From assembly GCA_938038815.1 (NCBI GenBank), contig CALHTF010000038.1, positions 1 to 45,704 of the forward strand: a stretch of DNA of 45,704 bases, given 5' to 3'. The translations under genes were made by a program, and so were the position numbers. This stretch comes from an uncultured Acidimicrobiales bacterium. Its GTDB lineage: Bacteria; Actinomycetota; Acidimicrobiia; Acidimicrobiales; SHLQ01. How positions within the stretch are numbered: position 1 is the first letter of the stretch; each line of letters opens with the position of its first letter. This document shows positions 8,288 through 15,821 of the stretch, one piece after another. Under the pieces are notes generated by a model. It had not been told where the DNA came from and made no database searches. It saw only the letters and a list, made by a program, of their open reading frames with translations.

Positions 8288-8737
8288 GCCGAGCGAGCGC
8301 CGGACCGATCACCCTGCACCATTCATCCGCCAAATCCCTCTTACGTGCTTCAGAAGTAAAAACGCTGGCCAACTTCAACAGGGTGTCGTACCGCGGCCGA
8401 CGCAGTCCCCGCTCAAGCGGCTGACTGTTGATTTGCTGAGACCCGCTGGGTTCGCAACCGCCACCAGGTTTCCTCCGCCGCGGCGTCGTCGTAGATCTGC
8501 CCCAAATCGCAGTAGCAGTTCGTGTTCGGTGAGGGTGATCGGCCGTCCTCCTTGGTCCGGAACTGGGAGGGTACCAATCTGAGCTTCGCTGCCCGCGTCG
8601 ACGGGCGTCTTGTTTAACCCGGTTTTGGTGTTGCCCATGCAATGCGATGACCAAAGCGAATCCATCAGCGCCGCCACTAGGGGGTCGGGCTCCCTCGGCT
8701 TCCGGTTTCGTTGGTCTTTCTTCGGCTCTTCTTTCAC
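8205..8737 (-). pseudogene. XRE-family HTH regulator, frameshifted
   Basis: GTG 8737-8735 has AGGA 8 nt upstream. The first frame ends at 8375 after LTEHELLLRFGADLRRRR...NPAGLSKSTVSRL, the start of an XRE helix-turn-helix. The normal continuation, LERGLRRPRYDTLLKLASVF, is present in the next frame and stays open to 8205. One missing base near 8417 within CGCTTGAGCGG explains both halves. The intact protein would be a ~177-residue DNA-binding regulator, possibly of the element. The lesion would remove the recognition-helix end and everything after it. Confidence 0.65.
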
Positions 8738-9183
8738 TTCGTGTTCCTAAGCTCGTCTTTCGTGTTCGGACAGGGGAAGGCAAGCCATCCACCTCTGGCC
8801 CGTGTCATGGGTTGACCTGAGCACTTCCGACTATTCACTGTCGGTAAGCCTCTCGTGCGCGTGGTGCATGGTTGTTTCGTTCTTCAGTGCGTCGGCTACT
8901 GCCGCTCCCTAGCTGGCATCGGCGTGAAGGTTCCGATGACAACCGGCCCCCTCCCCTCATATCGCAGAGGTGAGCGCTCTGGGCTCAGGCGTGCCTGTCC
9001 TGAGCTACCTACTGGCTCCCAGTATTCCCGGCCGTCGATGACTGGCGTGCCATCTCAAAGGCTCGGTCGGTGAGCTACTCCAGCAGGCCCCTAGGACACC
9101 CATAGGTGTCCGGCCAAACGGTGTGGGGACCTACCCTTCCACTTGCTTGGGCTTGCGGCCGACACTGATGTCGTGCGGCATCG
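8738..9183. other. No convincing gene in ~450 bp; holds a small palindrome
   Basis: No frame here has recognisable features. It lies between two minus-strand genes. The only structure seen is the inverted repeat at 9094-9111. Confidence 0.4.
9094..9111. repeat. Inverted repeat downstream of the 9184 gene
   Basis: GGACACC and GGTGTCC, 7-bp arms around CATA, lie about 70 bp past the end of the minus-strand gene at 9184. No T-run follows on either strand, so it is at best a weak terminator; it could be a protein-binding site. Confidence 0.35.
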
Positions 9184-9441
9184 CTAGCCAGCCCCTCTCT
9201 TTGCACGGGCCTGCGAAGATCGCAGAGCAAGGCGAGCGAAGTAGGCACTGCGTGCTGCAGCGGCTCGCCTCTCCCTTTCGTTGCTAGAGAGTTTGCGGTC
9301 GGGGTCTACCTGATCCTCGAAGCGATCAAGAAAGGCCCGTCGAGCCTTAGAGGTTCCTTCTACGGGAGCTTGTTTCGACCACCGAGTGTTTGCTGCTAAC
9401 TGTGCTCGGAGCTTTCTTTGCTCCGGTGTGAGGGTACCCAC
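9184..9441 (-). CDS. Small basic protein, actinobacterial conserved hypothetical
   Basis: This 85-residue protein starts at GTG 9441 with GGGAG 8 nt upstream. It begins GTLTPEQRKLRAQLAANTRWSK and contains FLDRFEDQVDPDRKLSSNERERRAAAARSAYFARLALRSSQARAK. From memory, this layout (TPEQR, ANTRW, VDP, a long basic helix) recurs in actinobacterial genomes and mobile elements as a hypothetical protein. It is strongly helical and charged, with no membrane segment. A nucleic-acid-binding role is a guess from composition only. Confidence 0.65.
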   Translation of the reverse strand: MGTLTPEQRKLRAQLAANTRWSKQAPVEGTSKARRAFLDRFEDQVDPDRKLSSNERERRAAAARSAYFARLALRSSQARAKRGAG

Positions 9442-9562
9442 GCGCGCGACTCCCTTTGGAGATCACGCTGGGTGCCAATGTCCAGCAGTCGGCGACTAAA
9501 TACCGGCGCTAATGTTCACTGCGAACTTTAGCACTGCGCTACGACACATCGACGCGAAGCGC

Positions 9563-10165
9563 TCAACCCAGCAGCTCGAAATAGGCCGTCGGGTGGGGTT
9601 CTTCCCGGTAATCGGGGTGATCGGTCAACGAATTTCCTGCATCGAGCCACGACGAAGGGATCGCATCTGTATTTCGCAGGCGTCGTAGCGGCCGAACCAG
9701 CCGACCGAAGGGCTCGTCGTATGGATCATCGACGACCTCCCAGCCCATTGCGGCGACAACATCACGAAGCGGCATCTTTTTCAGTTCATCGGGGACATCT
9801 CCGAGCTTTGGGAATTGGCGCTCGAGTCGCCCTCTCGTCATCGGATTCCTGAGGAACATTTCATCCGTCACCGCAGCGAACCCAGTCTTGTTCGACCTGA
9901 GGGCAGCTACAGCCTTCTCTAAATCAATGATCTGGTGATGGGCCTTGCCGCATCGGACAGGGTGCAGTCTTCGGATCAGAGCACCGACAGGCCAATCGGC
10001 TGCAAGTTCCGCGTCGACGTCGTAAAGGTCTGGCGCGTGCTCCAGCGCTCTGCCCATGGCCTCGACTGGAGACGACCGCGTTGTGATCGAAAATGTGAAT
10101 GAACTCGGCCCCATGCCATCGAGAACGGCAATGCGTCGCTGACACCGAGAGCAGACGATCCTCAC
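9563..10165 (-). CDS. Unknown 200-residue protein coupled to the integrase
   Basis: The GTG start overlaps the integrase stop by 4 bp (GTGA), so it is translationally coupled to the integrase. The N-terminus carries CSRCQRR and a later RCGKAHH, which together could form a CxxC...CxxxH zinc site. The rest is soluble and mixed. I do not recognise the family. Coupling to an integrase suggests a role in recombination, excision control or another element function, but nothing seen proves it. Confidence 0.65.
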   Translation of the reverse strand: MRIVCSRCQRRIAVLDGMGPSSFTFSITTRSSPVEAMGRALEHAPDLYDVDAELAADWPVGALIRRLHPVRCGKAHHQIIDLEKAVAALRSNKTGFAAVTDEMFLRNPMTRGRLERQFPKLGDVPDELKKMPLRDVVAAMGWEVVDDPYDEPFGRLVRPLRRLRNTDAIPSSWLDAGNSLTDHPDYREEPHPTAYFELLG

Positions 10166-11064
10166 AGACGATCTCCGGGTGAGTGCTTCTTGTGTGCGGC
10201 CCTTGCTCGCTCGTCCTTCACGGATGCGCCGTAGCGCTGCAGCATTTGATCTGAGCGCCAGCCGGCCAGCTGCTGCAAGTCTCCCTCGTTACCGTCGCCA
10301 GCTAGCCACTGGTGGGCGAACGTGTGGCGGAAACGGTGAGGCCGAACGTCCTCAACGTCTGCTTGTTTGCCGCGGCGTCGAAGCATCTGAGCGATACCGC
10401 TTTCAGAGACTCCACCTTTCGGACCCAGCCAAAGCGCGGGGCTTCCTGCTTGTTTGTGCCGACGCCGAACCCGCAGGTAGCGGTCGAGCTCGTCGGTCGC
10501 CTTGTTGCCGAGCGGCAGCATACGAACCCGACTCCCTTTGCCCGTCACAACGACTGCACGCCCATCGAGGTCCACGTCTTCGAGTGTGAGCCCGGTCAAT
10601 TCTCCGACCCTCACGCCCGTGTCGATAAAGAGGCGGATAATGGCCCTGTCGCGCGCCTGGTCGAAGTTTCGGCCCTCAGTTACCTTGAGTAGCCGAGCTA
10701 GCTCGTCGTCGCTGTAGACGGGCACAGGGGCCTCAGGAACAGAAGGCGGAACCATTCCCGCCATCGGGTTCTTGGCAACCTCGCCTTCCTTCTCGGCCCA
10801 CTTGAAGAACTGCTGCAAGCAACGAAAGCGCGTCGCCGCGGTTGAAGCGGTCTTTGTGTCGAGCTGGTGACCAATGAATCGCTCCACATCAGAAGGCTTG
10901 ATCTCCTGCACCTGCCCGCTGTGGCCGACCTCTTGGAGGTACTCCGCAAACGTACGGGCTGCGTTTAGGTAGTTGGTCACGGTCCGCTCTGCTCGGTTAC
11001 GCGCCGTGAGGTTTCGCCGGAAGCTAGGAACGAGGTCTTCGATTAGGTCACCGTGGCTGTTCAC
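10162..11064 (-). CDS. Tyrosine integrase of the tRNA-Thr element
   Basis: This 300-residue protein has an N-terminal SAM-like core-binding domain (~10-95) and a C-terminal catalytic domain (~115-285). Catalytic residues are visible: R152 (TGVRVGEL), K176 (TGKGSR), H243 and R246 (HRFRHTFAH), W269 (LAGWRSD) and nucleophile Y278 (LQRYGAS). It lies 82 bp from attR and reads away from the tRNA gene, the usual position for the enzyme that integrates and excises an island. It is followed by the coupled 9563 gene. No excisionase-like MerR/HTH protein was recognised. Confidence 0.93.
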   Translation of the reverse strand: MNSHGDLIEDLVPSFRRNLTARNRAERTVTNYLNAARTFAEYLQEVGHSGQVQEIKPSDVERFIGHQLDTKTASTAATRFRCLQQFFKWAEKEGEVAKNPMAGMVPPSVPEAPVPVYSDDELARLLKVTEGRNFDQARDRAIIRLFIDTGVRVGELTGLTLEDVDLDGRAVVVTGKGSRVRMLPLGNKATDELDRYLRVRRRHKQAGSPALWLGPKGGVSESGIAQMLRRRGKQADVEDVRPHRFRHTFAHQWLAGDGNEGDLQQLAGWRSDQMLQRYGASVKDERARAAHKKHSPGDRL

Positions 11065-11145
11065 GATTCGAAAATTAACAGGTGTAGCAGCGGTGTGCTA
11101 CTACTTTTCTTCGCTCTAGCGACAGCTACTTCGTTGCTATTGCAA

Positions 11146-11193
11146 CGTTTGAGCCCGAGAGGAGAATTGAACTCCTGACCTATTCATTACGAG
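11146..11193. repeat. attR: right copy of the 48-bp attachment repeat
   Basis: Identical to 499-546. It forms the 3' half of the intact tRNA-Thr gene, so the element supplies the tRNA's 3' end and keeps the gene functional. Confidence 0.9.
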
Positions 11194-11224
11194 TGAATTG
11201 CTCTACCGACTGAGCTACCCGGGC
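11152..11224 (-). tRNA. tRNA-Thr (anticodon CGU)
   Basis: On the minus strand the gene folds as a canonical cloverleaf. The acceptor is GCCCGGG/CTCGGGC with one G-T pair, the D stem GCTC/GAGC, the anticodon stem ATTCA/TGAAT and the T arm AGGAG-TTCAATT-CTCCT. The anticodon loop CTCGTAA puts CGT at positions 34-36, reading ACG (Thr). The discriminator is T and CCA is not encoded. A TACCGT at 11234-11239 is a possible -10 box 9 nt upstream. The gene is the integration site of the element. Confidence 0.93.
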
Positions 11225-11276
11225 GATGGCATAACGGTATCTATGATGGCGGCCGCGACCAACAGCCGCCAGCAGG

Positions 11277-12356
11277 TTATTCGGCGGCGTTTGCGAGCTC
11301 GGGAAGCCCCACGAATAGTGCTTGCAGCAGCAAGGTTTCGTTCGGGTTACGTCCGAGCGCTTCGCCAGCGTCGGTGAGCCGTTTGGTGGCCGCGGCTAGG
11401 ACAGCAGGCCTCGGATGATCGAGTAGCCGGTCGCGGTACAGACCGGCCAGGATGCCGAGCCCGAATCGAAGCTCGGCGTCGCGCACCGCACGGATCTCTC
11501 GCTTGTGCCGGGCTTCGAGCGTCTTGCGGCCCGAGCCGCGGGTGCCGAGCTCTTCTTCTCGTTTGTCGAGCTCTTCGCGCTCGAGGTCGTGGCGAGCCAC
11601 GAGTGGTGTTTGAGCTTCGTCGATGAGGTCGCGCAGTTCGTCGACCATCACCGCTACCGCCGCACCGGTTCCATCGAGTCGGGAAGGCACCGAGCGCCAA
11701 GCATCGCGACGGGCCACAAAGCGTTCGTCGGTTACCAACAAGCGTGCTCGCTCGACCGAACCAACCGACGCTTCGGCCACTTCAGCCGCCCGGGTTGGCT
11801 CGACGCCTTCGGAAACTAGCAGCTGTTCGATCGCTGCCGGGGCGACCGGGCCAAACTCGATCTGCACACAACGCGACGCGATGGTGATTTGTTCGGGCGG
11901 CACCTCGTCGGCCAACAAGATGAACACCGACGACGCCGGCGGCTCTTCGATGGTCTTGAGCAGCTTGGGTGCTACCCGTGCCTCGGCGGTGTGGAAGCGG
12001 TCGACCAACAGAACTTTGCGTTGGCCTTCGACCGGCGACCGCGAAGCCTCGGTGATGAGCTGGCCGGCTTCCTCGACCAGCAGGGCGCGGCCTTCGGGTT
12101 CGAGGAGAAAGTAGTCGGGGTGCTGTTCGGCGACGGCGAGACGCCGATGGCGGTCGGCGCCCTCGGGGTCGACCGCGGCCAGCAGCTCGCCAGCAAACGC
12201 GGCAGCGGCTTGGCGTTTGCCCGAACCGGGTGGCCCAACAAACAAGTAGGCGTGCAGCGGGTGGGCGAGGGCGTTACGGAGCTGGGTGACAGCTCGCTCT
12301 TGACCAACAACGGTGCCGAGCGGATCGAGTTCGGCCGAAGTGGCGACGTCGGTCAT
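11277..12356 (-). CDS. holB: DNA polymerase III subunit delta'
   Basis: Clamp-loader AAA+ subunit of the replisome, cytoplasmic. It starts at ATG 12356, overlapping the tmk stop by 4 bp (ATGA). Walker A is GPPGSGKRQ (K47). LLVDRFHTAEARVAPKLLKTIEEPP is the usual delta' region, followed by sensor-1 SRCVQIEF. The Cys residues of the zinc module found in many delta' and gamma/tau subunits are missing between Walker A and Walker B. At 359 residues it is of normal length. The tmk-holB pairing is common in bacteria and supports the assignment. Confidence 0.9.
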   Translation of the reverse strand: MTDVATSAELDPLGTVVGQERAVTQLRNALAHPLHAYLFVGPPGSGKRQAAAAFAGELLAAVDPEGADRHRRLAVAEQHPDYFLLEPEGRALLVEEAGQLITEASRSPVEGQRKVLLVDRFHTAEARVAPKLLKTIEEPPASSVFILLADEVPPEQITIASRCVQIEFGPVAPAAIEQLLVSEGVEPTRAAEVAEASVGSVERARLLVTDERFVARRDAWRSVPSRLDGTGAAVAVMVDELRDLIDEAQTPLVARHDLEREELDKREEELGTRGSGRKTLEARHKREIRAVRDAELRFGLGILAGLYRDRLLDHPRPAVLAAATKRLTDAGEALGRNPNETLLLQALFVGLPELANAAE

Positions 12357-12955
12357 TCGCCCAGCCGTTCGGCAAGCGCAGCGTCGATCTTGGCCGAGAC
12401 CTCGTCGACCGAACCAGCGCCATCGATAACCACCCACGAGTCGGGGTTGGCATGAGCGAGATCGAGAAAGCCTTGGCGTACCGACGCATGAAAGTCGCTG
12501 CCCGCCCGTTCGAGACGGTCGAGGTTGTCACCGAGACGAGCTGCGCTCACCTCAGGCTCGACGTCGAGCAGCACCGTCAGGTCGGGGCGCAACGCATCGG
12601 TGGCAAACAGAGAAATATCCGAGACGGTGTCGGCGCCGAGACCCCGGCCCACCCCTTGGTAGATGACCGAGGATGCGATGAATCGGTCGCACACCACGTC
12701 GGTGCCCTCCGCCAGTTTTGGGGCGATCACCTCGGCCACATGTTGAGCCCGGTCGGCGGCATAGAGCAACGCCTCAGCCCGAAAGCTGAGCGACTCGTTG
12801 GCCGGGTTGAGCAGGATCTCTCGAACGGCCGGACCGATCGAACAGTCGCCGGGCTCAAAGGTGAAATGGGCACCCCGACGCTCGGCGACCAGGCGCGCCT
12901 GAGTCGACTTGCCAGTGGCGTCGCCGCCCTCGAACACGATGAACTTGCCTGTCAT
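12353..12955 (-). CDS. tmk: Thymidylate kinase
   Basis: Phosphorylates dTMP to dTDP. The P-loop FEGGDATGKST is at 8-18. The segment CDRFIASSVIYQG matches the DRY/substrate region of TMP kinases, and LLDVEPEVSAARL is the following strand. The length (200 residues) is typical. GGGAG precedes the ATG. The stop overlaps the holB start, forming a two-gene operon. Confidence 0.93.
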   Translation of the reverse strand: MTGKFIVFEGGDATGKSTQARLVAERRGAHFTFEPGDCSIGPAVREILLNPANESLSFRAEALLYAADRAQHVAEVIAPKLAEGTDVVCDRFIASSVIYQGVGRGLGADTVSDISLFATDALRPDLTVLLDVEPEVSAARLGDNLDRLERAGSDFHASVRQGFLDLAHANPDSWVVIDGAGSVDEVSAKIDAALAERLGE

Positions 12956-13089
12956 GGACTCCCGACATTAGCGACCCACAGCGACAGGCCCGACAACCGG
13001 CCCGCCGGCGCCCACAAATGGGCGTACAGGAATCGCCGCTCGATGCCGAGATACTGGAAGGACAACGACCTTCGAAGGGTTCCCTCTCC

Positions 13090-13659
13090 ATGAGCATCAC
13101 TATGTACGGAGCCGACTGGTGCGGCGACTGCCGTCGAGCCAAGGCCTACTTCGCGGACAACAACGTCGAATACACCTACATCGATCTGATCGAGAACCCC
13201 GACGAAACCAAGGTGGTACTCGAACGCAACGGTGGCAAGCAGCGCATCCCGGTCATCATCTTTAGCGACGACTCACACCTGACCGAACCCACCAACGAGC
13301 AGTTGGCGGCCAAGCTCGCCGAACTCGCAGCCGCCGACAGCACCGACACCAGCAAGGACGACGACGCCGCACCGGTCGACGGGCCGGTCGTTACCGAAAA
13401 CGTCGAGGCGGGCCAGTTCGAGCTCCGCGACGGCACCGAGCTACTCAGCCTTGCTACTTACTCCGAGCGCGACAACAACGTCACCGTGCCCCACGTGGAG
13501 ACCATCCCGGCCCACCGAGGCAAGGGCAACGCCGGCAAGCTGATGGACGGCATGCTGGCATTGCTGCGCGACAGCGAACGCACGATCACCCCGCTGTGCC
13601 CGTTTGCCGCCGGCCACATCCGCGACAACGCCCAGTATCAAGACCTGGTGAGCCGCTAA
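13090..13659 (+). CDS. Glutaredoxin/mycoredoxin fused to a YjdJ-type acetyltransferase domain
   Basis: Residues 1-80 form a glutaredoxin fold with a CGDC active site (C11, C14), the IPVI cis-Pro segment and a TEPTNEQL helix. A charged, Asp-rich linker (~82-100) leads to a short GNAT-like domain of the YjdJ type. That part reads FELRDGTELLSLATYSERDNNVTVPHVETIPAHRGKGNAGKLMDGML and ends with PLCPFAAGHIRDNAQYQDLV; RGKGNAGK is the CoA phosphate loop. ATG 13090 begins the glutaredoxin strand directly, with GAAGGG upstream. The first half probably reduces mixed disulfides with mycothiol or another thiol. The partner role of the second half is unknown. The 3' end overlaps the converging glycosyltransferase gene by 4 bp. 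Confidence 0.82.
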   Translation: MSITMYGADWCGDCRRAKAYFADNNVEYTYIDLIENPDETKVVLERNGGKQRIPVIIFSDDSHLTEPTNEQLAAKLAELAAADSTDTSKDDDAAPVDGPVVTENVEAGQFELRDGTELLSLATYSERDNNVTVPHVETIPAHRGKGNAGKLMDGMLALLRDSERTITPLCPFAAGHIRDNAQYQDLVSR

Positions 13660-15761
13660 ACCTGGGTGTTCGCTCGGGTCGTAGCGGCTTGAGGAGCATT
13701 CGAGTTGGCGCCCGCATCCTTTTCGGTGCGGCCAAAGCCGTCCTCGAACAATTGCAAAATCGGCGTCATAGTCGCCAGCGATTCGAGTTCGGCGATCGAG
13801 TCGACGGTGAATTCACCTTCGGCGATCCGTTCGCCGATCTCATCGAAGTTCTCGTCGAGCACCGTGCTGGCCGGGTCGAGGTTGGTGATGATCGCTAGGC
13901 CCTTGCGGTAGCTGGCGGCATAGGCCTCGACCACTCGCACGTTGAGGTCGGGGCGGTACTGCGCGAGGATCGGAATCAGCTTGTAGATATCGCCGGTCCA
14001 GGCGTTGAAGTGCCGGTCGCGATCGGCCATTTCGATCTGCTCGGGCAGCACATCGTCGAGCACGATCACGCCACCTGGGCTCGACCACTTCTCAACGTTG
14101 ATGAAGTCGCGCACCACATACTCAGCCAGGTGCATGCCATCGATGTACGCCAAGTCGATGCCTTGCGCTAGTCGGTTCTCGCAGAGTCGTTGGTTGGCGA
14201 AGAACCCGTCGCTGGTGCTCTTGAACAGGCTGGTCGGGAAGTGCTGGGTGCAGTTGATCTCAAACGCCGGGTCGATACCGATCGATGGGCACCGGGCCAG
14301 CTGCAGGCTGTATCCGTTGGCGACGCCGATCTCCAGGTAGAGCTTGGGGCGGTGTTCGGTGTGAATGCGCTGCATGATCTTGAGGTAGTCGAGATCATCG
14401 GTCGTGCAGCCTTGAGCAGCCGCCGTCTCCTCGATCACACCCAGCGCGGGCAGGACCGGGCGCACGGCCGATTCGTCGACCGGGCGACGGTACGACAGGT
14501 GCATTCGGGGCACCGGGGTGCCCAGCTCGGCGTGGCTGATGTGAAGCCGCGACAGCTGGGTAAGCAGCCGCGACTTTTCGATGCCGTACTCGTGCGAAAT
14601 GGTCGGCACGTGCTGGGCGGCGAAGGGCACCTTGCCGTGCACATGCGGGGCCCGAACGATTTCCATGCCGTCGACCCCGGTGATGTCGCGGTTGTTCTCG
14701 TGGAAGTCCTCGAGAAGTTCCCGACGCTCTTCGCGAGTGATCGAGGTGGTGGTACCGCCGTGATCTTGGTGGAACGACCCTTCACCGGGAAGCACCACGT
14801 AGGTGTTGAGCGGTTCGTGGGTTAGCCGCCAGAAGATCTCCGGGTTCGCCATACCGCCACCTGGTTCGGTGAACCGCTCCTCGAACGCCCCGCACGCGTC
14901 GAACACCGTCTTGTTGGTGATGAGGCAGTTGCTCTCGAAGTGGTGCAGCTCGGCGCGGTCTTGTAGTTCGGTCGCCCGAACGGCGTAGCGGAACAAGCTG
15001 TACCCGTCGGTCGGCCAGCCGAGGGTTTCGAGCATTTCGGTTTCGCGGTCGAACGCCCAATCGACGTGGCTGAAGTTCTGCGAAACGTCGCCCAGCATGA
15101 ACTGGGGAACATTGATGACCGGTCGTTCGAAACGGGTGAAGATCTCTTCGGACCGGGCGAACACGCCAGGCGTCAACATGTGAGCGCCATCGATGATCAG
15201 CGCAACGTTGTCGAACTTGGCTTGGCGAATGCCCTCGTTGAGCGCCTTGATGGGCGATGGGTCGCCGACGAACCGCAGGATCCGCGACAGCTGCGGGTGC
15301 CGGTCGTGAAGATCGTTCCCAACCGCTGGGTCCGATCCGTTGTCGACCACGATGATTTCAATCTGATCGGCCGGCGCGTTCTGGTACTCGGCTCCGCAGG
15401 TAAAGAGTGTGCGTTCGAGTTGCTGAGGGATGTTGTACGCGGCGACAACAAAGGTGATTCCGTCGAACGTCAGCGGGCCCAGTTCGGGCCGTTCTTCGTC
15501 GAATACCTGCGCGGTGTATTCCGCCAAATCAAGGGCTTGAGCCTCGCGCCGACGCATCACCTGGTTCTGGAATCGCAGGTTCTCGATCTGCTTCTCCAGG
15601 CGGTCGATTCGTTGTTGAGCCTGAGGAGATATGCCTTGCACAGGAAGTGGGACTTTCGGTTGAGCGGAAGACGAGCCCACCGGGGGCGAGCAATAGCCCA
15701 AAGTGCCATGAAACAAACCGATAATCAACCAGGAGAGGTCGAAGTGGGTCAAATGACCCAC
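13656..15761 (-). CDS. GT2 glycosyltransferase fused to a class I methyltransferase
   Basis: An N-terminal segment with a short coiled coil (QQRIDRLEKQIENLRFQNQVM, broken here for length: residues ~50-70) precedes a GT-A domain. That domain shows ITFVVAAYNIPQQLERTL, IEIIVVDNGSD and a late GAFEERF...ANPEIFWRL acceptor region. A second domain (~460-620) is a class I methyltransferase of the Methyltransf_24 type: YLEIGVANGYSLQLA, DLAYIDGMHLAEYV and GGVIVLDDVLPEQ. It probably builds or decorates a cell-surface glycan. The start is uncertain: GTG 15761 overlaps an 18-bp palindrome, and other GTG codons lie downstream before the coiled coil. Confidence 0.8.
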   Translation of the reverse strand: MGHLTHFDLSWLIIGLFHGTLGYCSPPVGSSSAQPKVPLPVQGISPQAQQRIDRLEKQIENLRFQNQVMRRREAQALDLAEYTAQVFDEERPELGPLTFDGITFVVAAYNIPQQLERTLFTCGAEYQNAPADQIEIIVVDNGSDPAVGNDLHDRHPQLSRILRFVGDPSPIKALNEGIRQAKFDNVALIIDGAHMLTPGVFARSEEIFTRFERPVINVPQFMLGDVSQNFSHVDWAFDRETEMLETLGWPTDGYSLFRYAVRATELQDRAELHHFESNCLITNKTVFDACGAFEERFTEPGGGMANPEIFWRLTHEPLNTYVVLPGEGSFHQDHGGTTTSITREERRELLEDFHENNRDITGVDGMEIVRAPHVHGKVPFAAQHVPTISHEYGIEKSRLLTQLSRLHISHAELGTPVPRMHLSYRRPVDESAVRPVLPALGVIEETAAAQGCTTDDLDYLKIMQRIHTEHRPKLYLEIGVANGYSLQLARCPSIGIDPAFEINCTQHFPTSLFKSTSDGFFANQRLCENRLAQGIDLAYIDGMHLAEYVVRDFINVEKWSSPGGVIVLDDVLPEQIEMADRDRHFNAWTGDIYKLIPILAQYRPDLNVRVVEAYAASYRKGLAIITNLDPASTVLDENFDEIGERIAEGEFTVDSIAELESLATMTPILQLFEDGFGRTEKDAGANSNAPQAATTRANTQV
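15744..15761. repeat. 18-bp palindrome between topA and the GT2 gene
   Basis: GTGGGTCA and TGACCCAC arms are separated by AA. It lies ~60 bp past the topA stop and covers the first proposed start codon of the glycosyltransferase. No T-run follows, so it is more likely a protein-binding site than a terminator, and it makes that start doubtful. Confidence 0.5.
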
Positions 15762-15821
15762 CCTGCGTTAACGCACTACTTTTCTTGGAATTTGGCGGCT
15801 CTAGGAACCGTCAACCCGGAC

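Larger units (their letters stand above)
499..11193. mobile_element. Integrative element in the tRNA-Thr(CGU) gene, ~10.7 kb
   Basis: An exact 48-bp direct repeat bounds this segment (499-546 and 11146-11193). The right copy is the 3' half of an intact tRNA-Thr gene from the anticodon loop onward; the left copy is the displaced duplicate. A tyrosine integrase is the cargo gene nearest the tRNA, the usual layout of tRNA-targeting genomic islands and integrative elements. Cargo comprises a cyclase-like pseudogene, an AlbA_2 ATPase, a Cre-like recombinase, small secreted or membrane proteins, an XRE regulator and two small conserved-looking proteins. No relaxase, FtsK-like translocase, replication protein or phage structural gene was recognised, so it is probably not self-transmissible. 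At least four cargo genes are disrupted. Confidence 0.88.

Noticed and set aside
499..11193. Prophage
   Set aside because: No capsid, tail, terminase, holin or lysin gene was recognised; only recombinases and small accessory genes.
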